Of a DNA stretch of 64,000 nucleotides, positions 10,788 through 20,124 are shown in pieces. The notes under the pieces are model-generated. The model searched no databases. It was not told where the DNA came from and saw only the letters and a program-made list of their open reading frames with translations. Every line of letters starts with the position of its first letter. Position 1 is the first letter of the stretch. The DNA comes from Arachis hypogaea. Taxonomy: Eukaryota; Streptophyta; Magnoliopsida; Fabales; Fabaceae. A program made the position numbers and the translations under genes. The stretch covers positions 108,789,363 through 108,853,362 of the forward strand of contig NC_092046.1 in NCBI RefSeq assembly GCF_003086295.3, written 5' to 3'.

Positions 10788-12245
10788 CAATCAAGCCTGG
10801 TGTGAAGGAGTTTCATCAACGGTAGGGATGGTAGCTGGGTCTCCGTGGCGGTGGTGGGCTGAGGGTCTGGCTGCTGTGGAGGTGGGACGGACTGGAGCGG
10901 GATCTCCGGATCTGCAGCCTCTATCAGGGGCATAACCTCCTGATGCGGGGCAGCCTGCTCTGTGGCTGCCTGCTGATGAGTCTCCGCCTGGGAATGAGGC
11001 TCCTCCTCGTGCTCATTCTCTGATGGCTCTGAAGGGGTGTCGGGATCGGAGGGGATGTCGGCGCCCTGTCTGATCATCAGCTTCAGATGGAAATAGCGTC
11101 GCCTGCTGCGGCGCTCTAATCTCTCATACCGACGCCTGTTACGGCGCTCCATCTGATCAAGCTGGCAGAATAGACGGTGCATGAGGCGATAGATCGGCTC
11201 AGAGGCGGGTGGAGGTACAGTGGTGGCAGCAGGGGCAGCTGGGGCAGCTGTGGATGAAGAGGGTCCAGCAGACGGAGGGGCTGTCTCGTCAGTAGCAGTG
11301 ACAGGTGGTGGTCGGTAGCCCAATGCAAGGAAGTTCCTGCTGTGCGGGATGATCTTCCTGCAGTCCGCTGCTGGTGGTCGCTCATCGGTTTCCTCCCAAG
11401 GCACATCAGCCTGACGGCCTAGCCGTGTAACCAGGTAAGGAAAGGGGAGGGTGCCTCGGACGTGGGCCCTGTCCATATAATGCCGAATAAAACGAGGCAG
11501 ATAAATGTCCTTACCCTCCAGCACACACCAAAGGAGGGTGATCATGGTAGCCGGGATCTCCGTCTCGTGAGTACTCGACATCACAAAATTACTCAAGATC
11601 TGATGCCATAGCCGAGCCTCATCATTTAAGTACACTCTCTTGATCCCTCTAGGCATAGTGGTGTTCTGACCCATCTCCCAAGGAACAGCAGGGTCGAGAG
11701 CTATCCTTGCCTTCACAGCATCCCAGTCAAACTGCATCTGGCCCATGTCCTCCTCAGCCTGTGCAAAAACCATCTGGCTTATCAGACTTGGCTGGGAGCT
11801 GGAGAATGGTCTCTATGGCCTCCTCAGTGACCAGAATTTACTTTCCCCTCAGGTTCACTGCATCTAGGGTAGTAAGGTAGTAGTTGCAATAGAATTCCCG
11901 TACCCAAGATGCATTCACCTCTGTCAGTTCTCTCTCCAGAAAGAACCAGCCCCGTTGCTTGATTTGCTCAGTAGTGTACTACTGGAGGGCTTTTGGAATC
12001 TTCAAGGTACGTTCCAGGTATAGGTTTCTGGAGTTTGCAAAAGCCGTGTACTTCAGTTCACAGTACCGGTTTGCAAATTTTATAAGATCATCTGCAGGAA
12101 GCAGCTGGTTAGCTTTCTCCTGCTGTGTGAAGTTCTTCTCCCGCCATGATGAATCGTGCATTAGAGCAATGATGGACTGGGAGGAATCTCCTCTCTTGCT
12201 TTTGCCAGTAGCCTTGCCTTTGCCTTTTCTCTGTGAGGCGGACAT
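10787..12245 (-). pseudogene. Additional ORF (Transposase_32-like plant transposon protein), copy B, broken
   Basis: Starts at MSASQRKGKGKATG (12245). The conserved region includes WVREFYCNYYLTTLD, matching VQEFYANMW in the copy D protein. From 11773 a long open stretch reads EIPATMITLLWCVLEGKD and YMDRAHVRGTLPFPYLVTRL, typical of the PF20167-type domain as I know it. A basic arginine-rich patch and an acidic, Gln/Pro-rich tail follow. Stops at 11979-11981 and 11838-11840 and a frameshift near 11790 break it, and the final stop is at 10787-10789. It is a distant relative of the D protein and is coded in an element without pol, so the domain is not tied to pol. Function unknown. Confidence 0.78.
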
Positions 12246-13105
12246 CCTGAAAAATAGAAAACCAAGAAATGGATAAAATAGGAAAGCAAATAGGCAATTT
12301 AAACAAAGGAAACTCAAAGCGGAAAGGGAGGAATAGAATAAGGAAAATGAGTATATGAAATGTGATTGAATTTGTGTTAAATGGAAAAAATAAGCAATAT
12401 GCCATGGTTAGAAAGTTAGAGGAAAGTGAAAATAATCAGAAAAGAGATCAAAAGGGTTAGTATGGTTAGGATTTGAAAAAGAAATTAGGAATTTAAAATC
12501 AGTGAGTTAGTAAAGTGCGGGTTAAAGTAAGTGGCATAGAGAAGAAACCATATAACAAGGATTCACAAGTAGGAATAGAAATACTCATAATTTGAACAAG
12601 CAGTTTATGAACCAGGAAATCAAAAAGGATAAGGAAGGCTGCCATAGCATGCATGTAATAGTTTGGGTAAAGCAGAGTAAAATAGAATTCAGAAATGCCA
12701 AACCAAAACATGAATGAAAACAATTTTTAAAAAAAATTTGGGCAGCATTCCGGCTAAAATTGGATTATCCCGGAAAATAAACAGTAATCATATCAGTTCA
12801 TATGAATTAAAAAAATCAAGCTGTATGTACATAGATATAAAATAAACATAAAAACTCAATGTAAACAGCAGCAACATACAAGAAAGCAGCATATGAAATA
12901 TGATTGTAGCAGCAACATATTTGCACATAGGATAAAATAGAAGTAAGAATAGTGCAAGTAAACAGACCTAGATCCACTAACCACAGCCTAAGCTACCTAA
13001 CAACCTAAAAATCCACTACAACATGCAAGTCTAGCTATCCTAATCATGAACATAAACGGAATAAAAATAGAAAAGCGACGAACGGATAAAAATGGTTGCG
13101 TGTTG
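12246..13105 (-). other. Leader of the copy B additional ORF
   Basis: AT-rich, no ORF worth naming. Directly upstream (in sense) of the ATG at 12245. Confidence 0.5.
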
Positions 13106-13465
13106 CGGAACCTGGTAAGCGGAAGGGGTGGAACAGGGGAGAAGGTGGCGGCGGCGGCGTCCGGCGCGGTGGCGGTGCACGGTGTCGCGGTGGCGGCTGA
13201 GGGGGGCAGTGGCGGAGAGGGTTTTTGGGTTGGTGATAGAAGAAGGGCGGTGTGGTTGGGTGAGGGGGCACGGCTGGGTGGCGGTGGTGGGGGGCGGTGG
13301 TCGCGGAGGCAGTGGCGGAGAGGGGAGGGGAGAGGAGGAAGGGAGAAGAAGGGAGGGGAGGGGGTTTGGGGCGGCGGCGTACGGGGTGGCGGCGGCGTTG
13401 GGGTGGTGGTGTGGTGGCTGGCCGGCGGTGGCTAGGAAGAAGAAGAAGAGAGAAGGAGAAGAGGG
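13106..13465. repeat. G-rich / purine-rich tract (pyrimidine-rich in the element's sense strand)
   Basis: The plus strand is dense in G runs (GGGTGGCGGTGGTGGGGGG, GGGGAGGGGAGAGGAGG), so G-quadruplexes are likely on it. The element RNA carries the C/T-rich complement. Long overlapping Pro/His/Ser-rich frames here (13040-13685 minus) are composition artefacts. At 13465 down to 13432 the sense strand reads CTTCTTCTTCTTCCTAG, a good match to a 3' splice site. Confidence 0.6.
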
Positions 13466-13530
13466 TTGGGAGTGAAAGGGGGGCTGCATGACTGATAGGG
13501 TTCGCGGGCTGGGGGTTATATTTTCGAATC

Positions 13531-13990
13531 CACGCGGCCGCGTGGGGCACGCGGTCGCGTGGTTGGGACGAGAATGGGAGTGACACGATCGCGTGGGGTG
13601 CGCGATCGCATGAGAGGGGGGAAAGAAGGGTGACGCGATCGCATGGGTCACGCGATCGCGTCGCTGGAAGTTGTGCTAAATGCACGACTCCAGCACCGTT
13701 TTAGCGCAACTCTCTGTCTCCTTTTGGGGTGATGTGCAATCCATGCGACGCGGTCGCGTCGCTCACGCAGTCGCGTGGGATTGGTATTAGGTAAGTGACG
13801 CGATCGCATGGGGCATGCGATCGCGTGGGCTAATTTGTGCGAAACGCACAAGGGCCGCACGATTCCAGCCTAACTTTCTGTTCGTTGGATCCTTACGCCG
13901 ATATATATCACGCGGCCGCGTGGGTCACTCGGTCGCATGGGTGGTGTTTTCCGCGATATGACACGATCGCATGGGGCATGCGGTCGCGTC
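13531..13990. repeat. CG-rich palindromic array, CGCGnnCGCG units (copy B)
   Basis: More than ten dispersed units such as CACGCGGCCGCGTGG, GACGCGATCGCATGG and CGCGATCGCGTCG with variable spacers. It lies after ORF1 as the GGCGTT array does in C and D. The equivalent in copy E is at 60814-61360. Confidence 0.8.
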
Positions 13991-13998
13991 CTGCATCT

Positions 13999-14060
<62 letters not shown>
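13999..14060. repeat. (AT)n microsatellite
   Basis: About 31 uninterrupted TA/AT dinucleotides. The Ile-Tyr repeat reading frames around it are artefacts. Confidence 0.95.
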
Positions 14061-14063
<3 letters not shown>

Positions 14064-14192
14064 TGAAAAATGCAGAATGTAATGGTTATCATGAATGCTT
14101 ATGCATGATTTCAGGTTTAATGTTAAAATAAAAAAAAAGTAAATTGAAAACAATAAACAAGAAATAGGTTGAGAAAGAAGCGACCATACCAT

Positions 14193-14210
14193 GGTGGGTT
14201 GTCTCCCACC
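14193..14210 (-). promoter_or_regulatory. Stem-loop after ORF1 (copy B)
   Basis: Sense strand GGTGGG-AGACAA-CCCACC, preceded by AAAACTGCTA. Six base pairs with a six-base loop, about 50 bases past the ORF1 stop. Counterparts in C, D and E keep the pairing with different bases. Confidence 0.65.
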
Positions 14211-14259
14211 TAGCAGTTTTAGTTAAAGTCCTTAAGTTGGACATTGGAAGAGTATCCTG

Positions 14260-15825
14260 TTATGGTGGCTTGTGTTTAAATTCGTCCAAAAATCTCCACC
14301 AGTGCTTAGAATGCCAATAGCCTCCGGGGTCCCAAACTAGGCATGTAAAGCTTCTGAGCAACTTCAAACAAATTTTTAGGCTCCTGGGGTAACAAATGTC
14401 AGAATAAACCTCAGGATTCCAAGCCTTGCGTTTAAATCCGCCTCTGTCTTGGTCTACATGTCTCCATCCGGGCGGCTTAAAAAGTAGAATCTCACCGTGG
14501 TGACCAAACGTTCTCTGTGATCCATGCAATTGAGCATGATACCAATCCGTATATTTCGAGGTGAAGCATGGAACCTTATTGAACCTGGTGCACCAGCTCT
14601 GAATACGAGCCATTTCCCTCTTACTCTTAAAGCTGCAGAGAGCTCTAAGCTGGCCATCTGTTTCAAGCAAACCATATTCAAGCGAATAAGTAAAATTATA
14701 AGTTAAGGATTGTACCCACTTGAAGCTTGTATTGGGTGGTAATGGCCTTGGGATAGGTGTTTTTGGTGGTTCTGCAAGTTCCGTTTCCTTGTGTTCTTCT
14801 GTGAATTCTTCCACTTCCTTGCAAAGATCTTCAATTGTATCTGTATCCTGGTCAAAGTCTTCTATGTCTTCCTCATCACTCGAGTCATAGATTGGAGGTT
14901 GAGAGAAATCTACCTCCGCATCACTTTCATATTCACTTGGGGAAGATTCTTCGATCTCAGAGAATTCACTTGCGGACGCAAGTTCATCACTAGGAGAGCT
15001 AGACTTGTGACTATCATCATCAAGGAAATTTGCTTCTTGGATTATTCCGTCTGATTCTTCGTAAACGATTTGCCTTGGAGATTGTACGGTATCTTCCTTA
15101 GCATTAACTGTGGCATCTTGGACGGAGTTTTCCTCAATTCTGGATTCCCAAGGAAGTTCAGCATCGCCTAGATCTTCAACCAACTCTTCTTCTTGAACAA
15201 TGACAGCTTCTTCCGCTTGTTCTAGTACGAATTCATTCTCTGTATTGTCCACTGGAGTCTCTAATATTTCTTTCATGCTACGCTCTTCATCGGGCTGTCC
15301 ACATGGAGCTGTGGTTGATCCTTGTATATTTGAGTGCCTAGTGGCCCATTGAATTAGTGCTTGCTCCAGTTGTTGAATGGTTGTTTGAAATTTAATTACT
15401 GTTTCCTTTAGGCGATCCTTTGCTTCGCGGTTTGCCAGACTTGGACATGATACAAGGGAAAGTGGTGATGGTTGGGAATGATTGGATTGGTATTGGGGTA
15501 AGGAAGGATCATATGATGGCGAATGGTAAAGAGAAGCTTGTGAGTGTGGTGGTTCGAGGTTATGTTGAAAGGATGGTTCATATGCACGGGGTGGGGCTTG
15601 TTGGTAGTTACAAGGTTGTCCACCATGTCTTTCAGCTGGGTATGCACGGTAGAATGGTCTCTGTCCAGGATATCTCGGAGGGTGTTGCTGCCAGAAGGGT
15701 TGATTAGATCCTCTTGGTTTTATCCATCCTTGATTGGTCTGACCTTGATGCACATTCCTGCTGTAACTTCTATTTCCTTTAATAATATTAGAACCAAACT
15801 CAAAGCGAGAGGGGTGAGAGTTCAT
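14260..15825 (-). CDS. Uncharacterised ORF1 protein of a pol-less LTR element, 521 aa, intact
   Basis: I do not recognise a family. The start MNSHPSRFEFGSN is chosen because copy E begins MNSHPSGFQFGSN at the equivalent place; the longer frame upstream is unmatched. Residues 30-125 are rich in Gln, Pro, His and Tyr. About 136-165 could form a coiled coil. About 195-350 is strongly acidic, with DSSDEEDIEDFDQD-type runs. About 366-521 is a conserved domain shared with E (SFKW..., EYGLLETDGQLRALC, KSKREM, PPGW, HWWRFLDEFKHKPP). There is no zinc knuckle, protease or RT motif. As the first ORF after the primer site it sits where gag normally is and may replace it. It is open over 1.5 kb in a genome block full of broken ORFs, which suggests recent insertion or selection. 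Confidence 0.75.
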   Translation of the reverse strand: MNSHPSRFEFGSNIIKGNRSYSRNVHQGQTNQGWIKPRGSNQPFWQQHPPRYPGQRPFYRAYPAERHGGQPCNYQQAPPRAYEPSFQHNLEPPHSQASLYHSPSYDPSLPQYQSNHSQPSPLSLVSCPSLANREAKDRLKETVIKFQTTIQQLEQALIQWATRHSNIQGSTTAPCGQPDEERSMKEILETPVDNTENEFVLEQAEEAVIVQEEELVEDLGDAELPWESRIEENSVQDATVNAKEDTVQSPRQIVYEESDGIIQEANFLDDDSHKSSSPSDELASASEFSEIEESSPSEYESDAEVDFSQPPIYDSSDEEDIEDFDQDTDTIEDLCKEVEEFTEEHKETELAEPPKTPIPRPLPPNTSFKWVQSLTYNFTYSLEYGLLETDGQLRALCSFKSKREMARIQSWCTRFNKVPCFTSKYTDWYHAQLHGSQRTFGHHGEILLFKPPGWRHVDQDRGGFKRKAWNPEVYSDICYPRSLKICLKLLRSFTCLVWDPGGYWHSKHWWRFLDEFKHKPP

Positions 15826-15920
15826 AGTAGCAAATGAAGAGAAAAAGGAAAAACAAAAATAAATAAACAAACAAAAGAAAAATATTTACAATAACCAATA
15901 ATAAAGCACACGTTAGCAGT

Positions 15921-15938
15921 TCCCCGGCAACGGCGCCA
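15921..15938 (-). promoter_or_regulatory. Primer binding site, tRNA-Asp type (copy B)
   Basis: Minus strand TGGCGCCGTTGCCGGGGA, three bases from the LTR end. It is complementary to the 3' end of plant tRNA-Asp (..CCCCGGCAACGGCGCCA) as I remember it. Confidence 0.9.
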
Positions 15939-15941
15939 TTT

Positions 15942-17426
15942 TGACGTCGGGTTTTCTACCAGTAAAGAAATTCATAGAAACGGTTGCGTTGTAGATATAG
16001 TTTCTAAACCGGCAAAAATCCCTTCGTGCAAACGTGTTGGGTGTCACAAGTAACAAACCCCTTTAAAAATTGTTAACCGAGTATTCAAACCTCGGGTCGT
16101 CTTCTCAAGGAACTGCGAGGAAGTATGTTCTTATTATTGGTTATAAAGGTTGTAATCGGGATTTAGAAGGTGAGAAGCAAGTAATTTAAATGACGAGTGA
16201 ATTAAATGGCAATTAAGAATAAATAGCAACTGTAAAGCAACTTTTAGCAAGGTAGAGAAATTAGAGGTCCAACTTAGCTATCTCTCTCAATAATAATGAA
16301 AGTTGAATCTAAACTCCACTTGGTCAACCTTCACCAGGGCAAAGGAAAGTCAAGGGACTAATTAAATTGACTTTCGAATCCTAATTATTTTCTCAGAAAA
16401 GGTTGGGATTATTTAAGTTCAGCTCAATTAGCAAGATAACGATTATCAATTATGTTGAGTTTAATAACTGTTGAGTTACTAAATTCTTAACCAGAACCAA
16501 AAGGGGAAAAGTAAAATTGCTGGAATAATAATAAAGATATCCTTAGATAGGAAGCAATGATGACTTAAATCAAAGAGAACAATCATGAACTGAAAATACC
16601 TCAATTATCATTAATTCAAATAACAGTCTGTAACATGGGAGAATTCATAAATCAGATTATAATAATCAATTCAAATGTTGGAATAAATAAATAGAAGTAA
16701 TACTAAAAGAACATTAAACCTGGGATCCAGAGTTACTCTTAAAACAAGAAGAAATCCTAAATCCTAAAAGAGAGAGAGAAGATCTCCCTCTCAACTAAAT
16801 CTAAATCATTGAAAGGTAAAATATGCGAGCTCTCTTTGAATGGAAGCATTCCCACACTTTATAACCTCTGGTCTATGCAGTCTGTACCTGGATCTGGACC
16901 AAAAAGGGCTTCAGAATTCGCTGGGGGCGTATTCTGTAATTTCTGGTGCGTGGCCTCTGTCACGCGGTCGCGTCATTCGGAGCTTTTCCTTGCCACGCGG
17001 TCGCGTCAGTCATGCGACTATGTCATGTGCGCTCTGCTTAAGGCGCGCGGTCGCGTCAGTCATGCGGCCGCGTCACTGCTGATTCGTGCTTGGCACGCGA
17101 TCGCGTCGTCCATGCGATCGCGTGGATACCAGTTTCTTTAAAGCTGTTTTGCTTTCTCCTTCCATTTTAGTATGTTTCCTTTTTCATCCTCTAAGTCATT
17201 CTGCCTTGGAAAATCTAAAACTACTCAACACACTAATCACGGCATCGAATGGAAATAAAGGTAATTAAAATAATTAATTTTTAAAGCTTAGGAAACATGT
17301 TTTTCACAACATGACATAATAAGGAAGGGAAAGTAAAACCATGCAATTAATGTGAATAAGTAGGTGAAGAGTTGAATAAATCACTCTAATTAAGCACAAA
17401 GGAACTCATGAAATATGGGTTTATCA
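15942..17426 (-). repeat. 5' LTR of copy B
   Basis: 1485 bp. On the minus strand it starts TGATAAACCC and ends CCGACGTCA. It has a TATA box at 16857-16863 and a CG-rich palindromic cluster at 16962-17124. Confidence 0.92.
16857..16863 (-). promoter_or_regulatory. TATA box in copy B 5' LTR
   Basis: Minus strand GGTTATAAAGTGTGGGAATG, the likely promoter for the element RNA. The CG-rich units lie upstream of it. Confidence 0.6.
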
Positions 17427-20124
17427 CTGCCTTCTGGTCGTCAGAGAGCTTGCCGTTTTCTAAGAAATCGGTTATCGGGTCCATCCAGGAGGGGTTTGTC
17501 TTCGTCAAATGGAGGGCGACTGCTGGTTCCTTTACCAAGCCCTGGATCAGAGACCGGTTGCCCGCCCCTGGTTTTGTGCTTACCAACTTGGACAGGAGGT
17601 CTACCCGTGTGTTCCTTTCTCTCAGAACGTGTTGGATCGCGACCTCCTCAAATTGTTTGCTCAACTCTTTGACCCTCTCCAGATACTTCTGTAACAGGGG
17701 ATCTCTAGCCTGGTAGGTCCCATTGACTTGTGAAGTGACGACCTGTGAGTCGCTGCATACTTCTAGCCTAGTGGCGCCGACTTCCCGTGCTAAGATTAAG
17801 CCGCCTAGAAGGGCCTCGTACTCTGCCTGATTGTTTGATACTGGAAACTCGAACTTGATCGATTGTTCATATATGACTCCAGCGGGGCTCTCTAGGATGA
17901 TCCCGGTACCTTTGGACGTCTGGTTGGAGGCCCCATCTATGTGGAGCCTACACCGTGTGCCCGTTGCCTCGGCTAGGTCCCCTATTACTTCTACCAAGAA
18001 ATCGACCATGGCCTGTGCCTTAATCGCATGCCTGGGCTCATATTGCAAGTCGTATTGGGACAACTCGATGGCCCAAGTCATCATTCTTCCCACCAGGTCG
18101 GGTTTCTGGAGTATCTGGCGGATTCCCTGATCTGTCCTCACGACTACCTAATGACCTTGGAAGTACTGTCGTAATCTACGGGAAGAAGTTAGGAGTGCAA
18201 GTGCCAACTTCTCTAATTTGCTATATCTCAACTCTACCCCTTGCAGTGCTTTACTCACAAAGTAGATTGGTTGTTGAACCTTCCCTTCCTCCCGTACCAA
18301 AACCGCTGCCATCGCTTCGTCCGTTATGGCTAGGTACAGGTAGAGCGATTCTCCGACCTTGGGCTTCCTGAAGACAGGTGGTGTTGCAAGGATCTCTTTG
18401 AAATGCTTAAATGCTTCCTCACACGCCGGGGTCCATTCAAACGCTATCCCCTTTTTCATAAGGTTGAAACATGGTAGCTCCCTAGCAGCCGACGCTCTGA
18501 GGAAACGGGATAAGGCAGTGAGTCTTCCTGACAACCTCTGAACATCCTTGACACAGCCCGGGCTCTTCATTTGGAGTATTGCTTGACACTTTTCAGGGTT
18601 GGCCTCCACCCCTCTTTGGGTTATCATAAACCCTAGGAACTTTCCTACTTCCATGGCAAAGGCACACTTGAGTGGGTTGAACCTCATGCCATGTTGCCGG
18701 AGGGAAGCGAACACATTTCCCAGGTCGCTTATGAGGTCCTCAGGCCGTGTGGTCTTTGCAAGGATATCATCCACATACACCTCCACCATTTTTCCTATGA
18801 GGTCTCTGAATATCTTGTTCATTAGCCTTTGGTACGTGGCCCCGGCGTTCTTCAGGCCGAACGGCATTACCTTGTAGCAATATATCCCTCCCGGCGTTAT
18901 GAACGCTGTTTTCTCTTCGTCAGGCCGGTGCATCGGTATCTGATTGTAGCCAGAATAAGCGTCCATAAAGCTCAAGTACCGATATCTCGCCTCTGTGTCG
19001 ACGAGGGCATCAATGTTGGGTAGGGGGTAGCAGTCCTTGGGACATGCTTTATTGAGATCGGAGTAATCCACACACATTCTCCATTTCTCATTGTGCTTTT
19101 TCACTAGAACTACATTCGACAGCCATGTCGAGTAGTCGAGTTCTCGAATAAATCCCGCTTCAAAGAGGCTGGCCGTCTGCCTGGCCACCTCCTCCACTCT
19201 TTCTTGTGATATCTTCCTTCTCCTCTGAGCCACTGTTTTGGCCTCCGCCTTGACGGCCAAGTGGTGTGACATGAGTTGGGGGTCTATCCTCGGCATGTCG
19301 GATGGCGTCCAAGCAAACAGGTTGCCGTTAGCACTGATCATTTTCATTAGGGGCTCCTTCAGGTCGTGTGGTAGGTTTCTGTTCACGAAGGTGAACTTCT
19401 CCTCTGTGTCACCGACTCTGAATTTCTCTAAGTTCCCTTCCGGCTCGGGTCTGGGTTTGTCTTCGACTCTAGTGTTTAGGTCGGCAAGGGACACTCCCGA
19501 TGCTTCCTTGGACTTCTTCCTTAAGGAGAGACTGGCATTGTTGCAGGCGACTGCTGTTTCCAAATCTCCTTTTATGGATCCCACAGATCCGTCATCAGCC
19601 ACGAACTTCATTACCAGCATCTTTGTACTGATCACTACCCCAAGATCGTTGATATTCTTCCTCCCTAGGATGATGTTGTAGGCTGTTGAGTCGCGCAGAA
19701 CCACGAACTCAGCCATTACCGATCTTCGCCCCCGTCCTAGTCCTACTGATATCGGCAGGGAAATTATCCCATCTGGCTTGATGAAGTGGTCGCCTAATCC
19801 CACAACACCATGCTGGTGGGTCTTGAAGTCGTCATTCCGCAGACCCAAGGCATCGAACACATTGCGTAATATTATATTCGAGTCAGCCTCGGTGTCTATG
19901 AGGATGCGCTTGATGAGGCCGGTTCCCACTCTGGCCGTAATGACCATGGGAGGGCTTTCCGCGACTTCGTCAAACCACTGGTCCTCCGGACCAAATGAGA
20001 TGGGTGGCGACCTCGACCTCTTGGGGCTTTGCGTGGAAGATGAGGAAACCGCCAGAACTTTGCCATCTTTCTTGTGTGCCGACTTCGACCTTGGAAGCGC
20101 GTCTCTTGCTGTTACCACATTCAC
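17427..20124 (-). pseudogene. Tat-type pol: protease, reverse transcriptase, RNase H, second (archaeal-type) RNase H
   Basis: Minus strand, one frame from 20124 with a single stop at 18148-18150. Protease: ILIDTEADSNII, where DTEAD replaces the usual DT/SGA and the catalytic Gly is Glu. RT: MCVDYSDLNKACPKD, FMDAYSGYNQI, MPFGLKNAGATYQ and the catalytic YVDD (about 18775). The gypsy RNase H follows (YFVSKALQGVELRYSKLEKLALAL). A second, archaeal-type RNase H then reads LHIDGASNQ, NNQAEYEAL, CSDSQVV and RERNTRVDLLSKL, with its acidic residues present. This dual arrangement is diagnostic of the Tat lineage. The frame is cut by copy B at 17427 and resumes at 7563. Confidence 0.92.

Larger units (their letters stand above)
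7564..17426 (-). mobile_element. Complete pol-less LTR retrotransposon, copy B, nested in Tat integrase
   Basis: Bounded by two LTRs (7564-9015 and 15942-17426) with ends TGAT...ATCA on the minus strand (the 5' LTR ends GTCA) and flanked by a 5-bp target duplication CTGCC (7559-7563 and 17427-17431). In transcription order it holds a tRNA-Asp primer site, an intact 521-aa ORF of unknown function, a stem-loop, a CG-rich palindromic array, a pyrimidine-rich tract, a broken additional ORF, and two hairpin/PPT modules. I find no protease, reverse transcriptase, RNase H or integrase, so it must borrow these, plausibly from Athila elements with the same primer site. Confidence 0.9.

Noticed and set aside
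13040..13685. Overlapping Pro/His/Ser-rich and Gly/Arg-rich frames of 100-213 codons on both strands
   Set aside because: Produced by the G/C-rich tract and the CG-rich array; no start context, no domain, and the real sense feature is a non-coding leader.
13837..14192. Frames with long Ile-Tyr repeats
   Set aside because: Translation of the (AT)n microsatellite.
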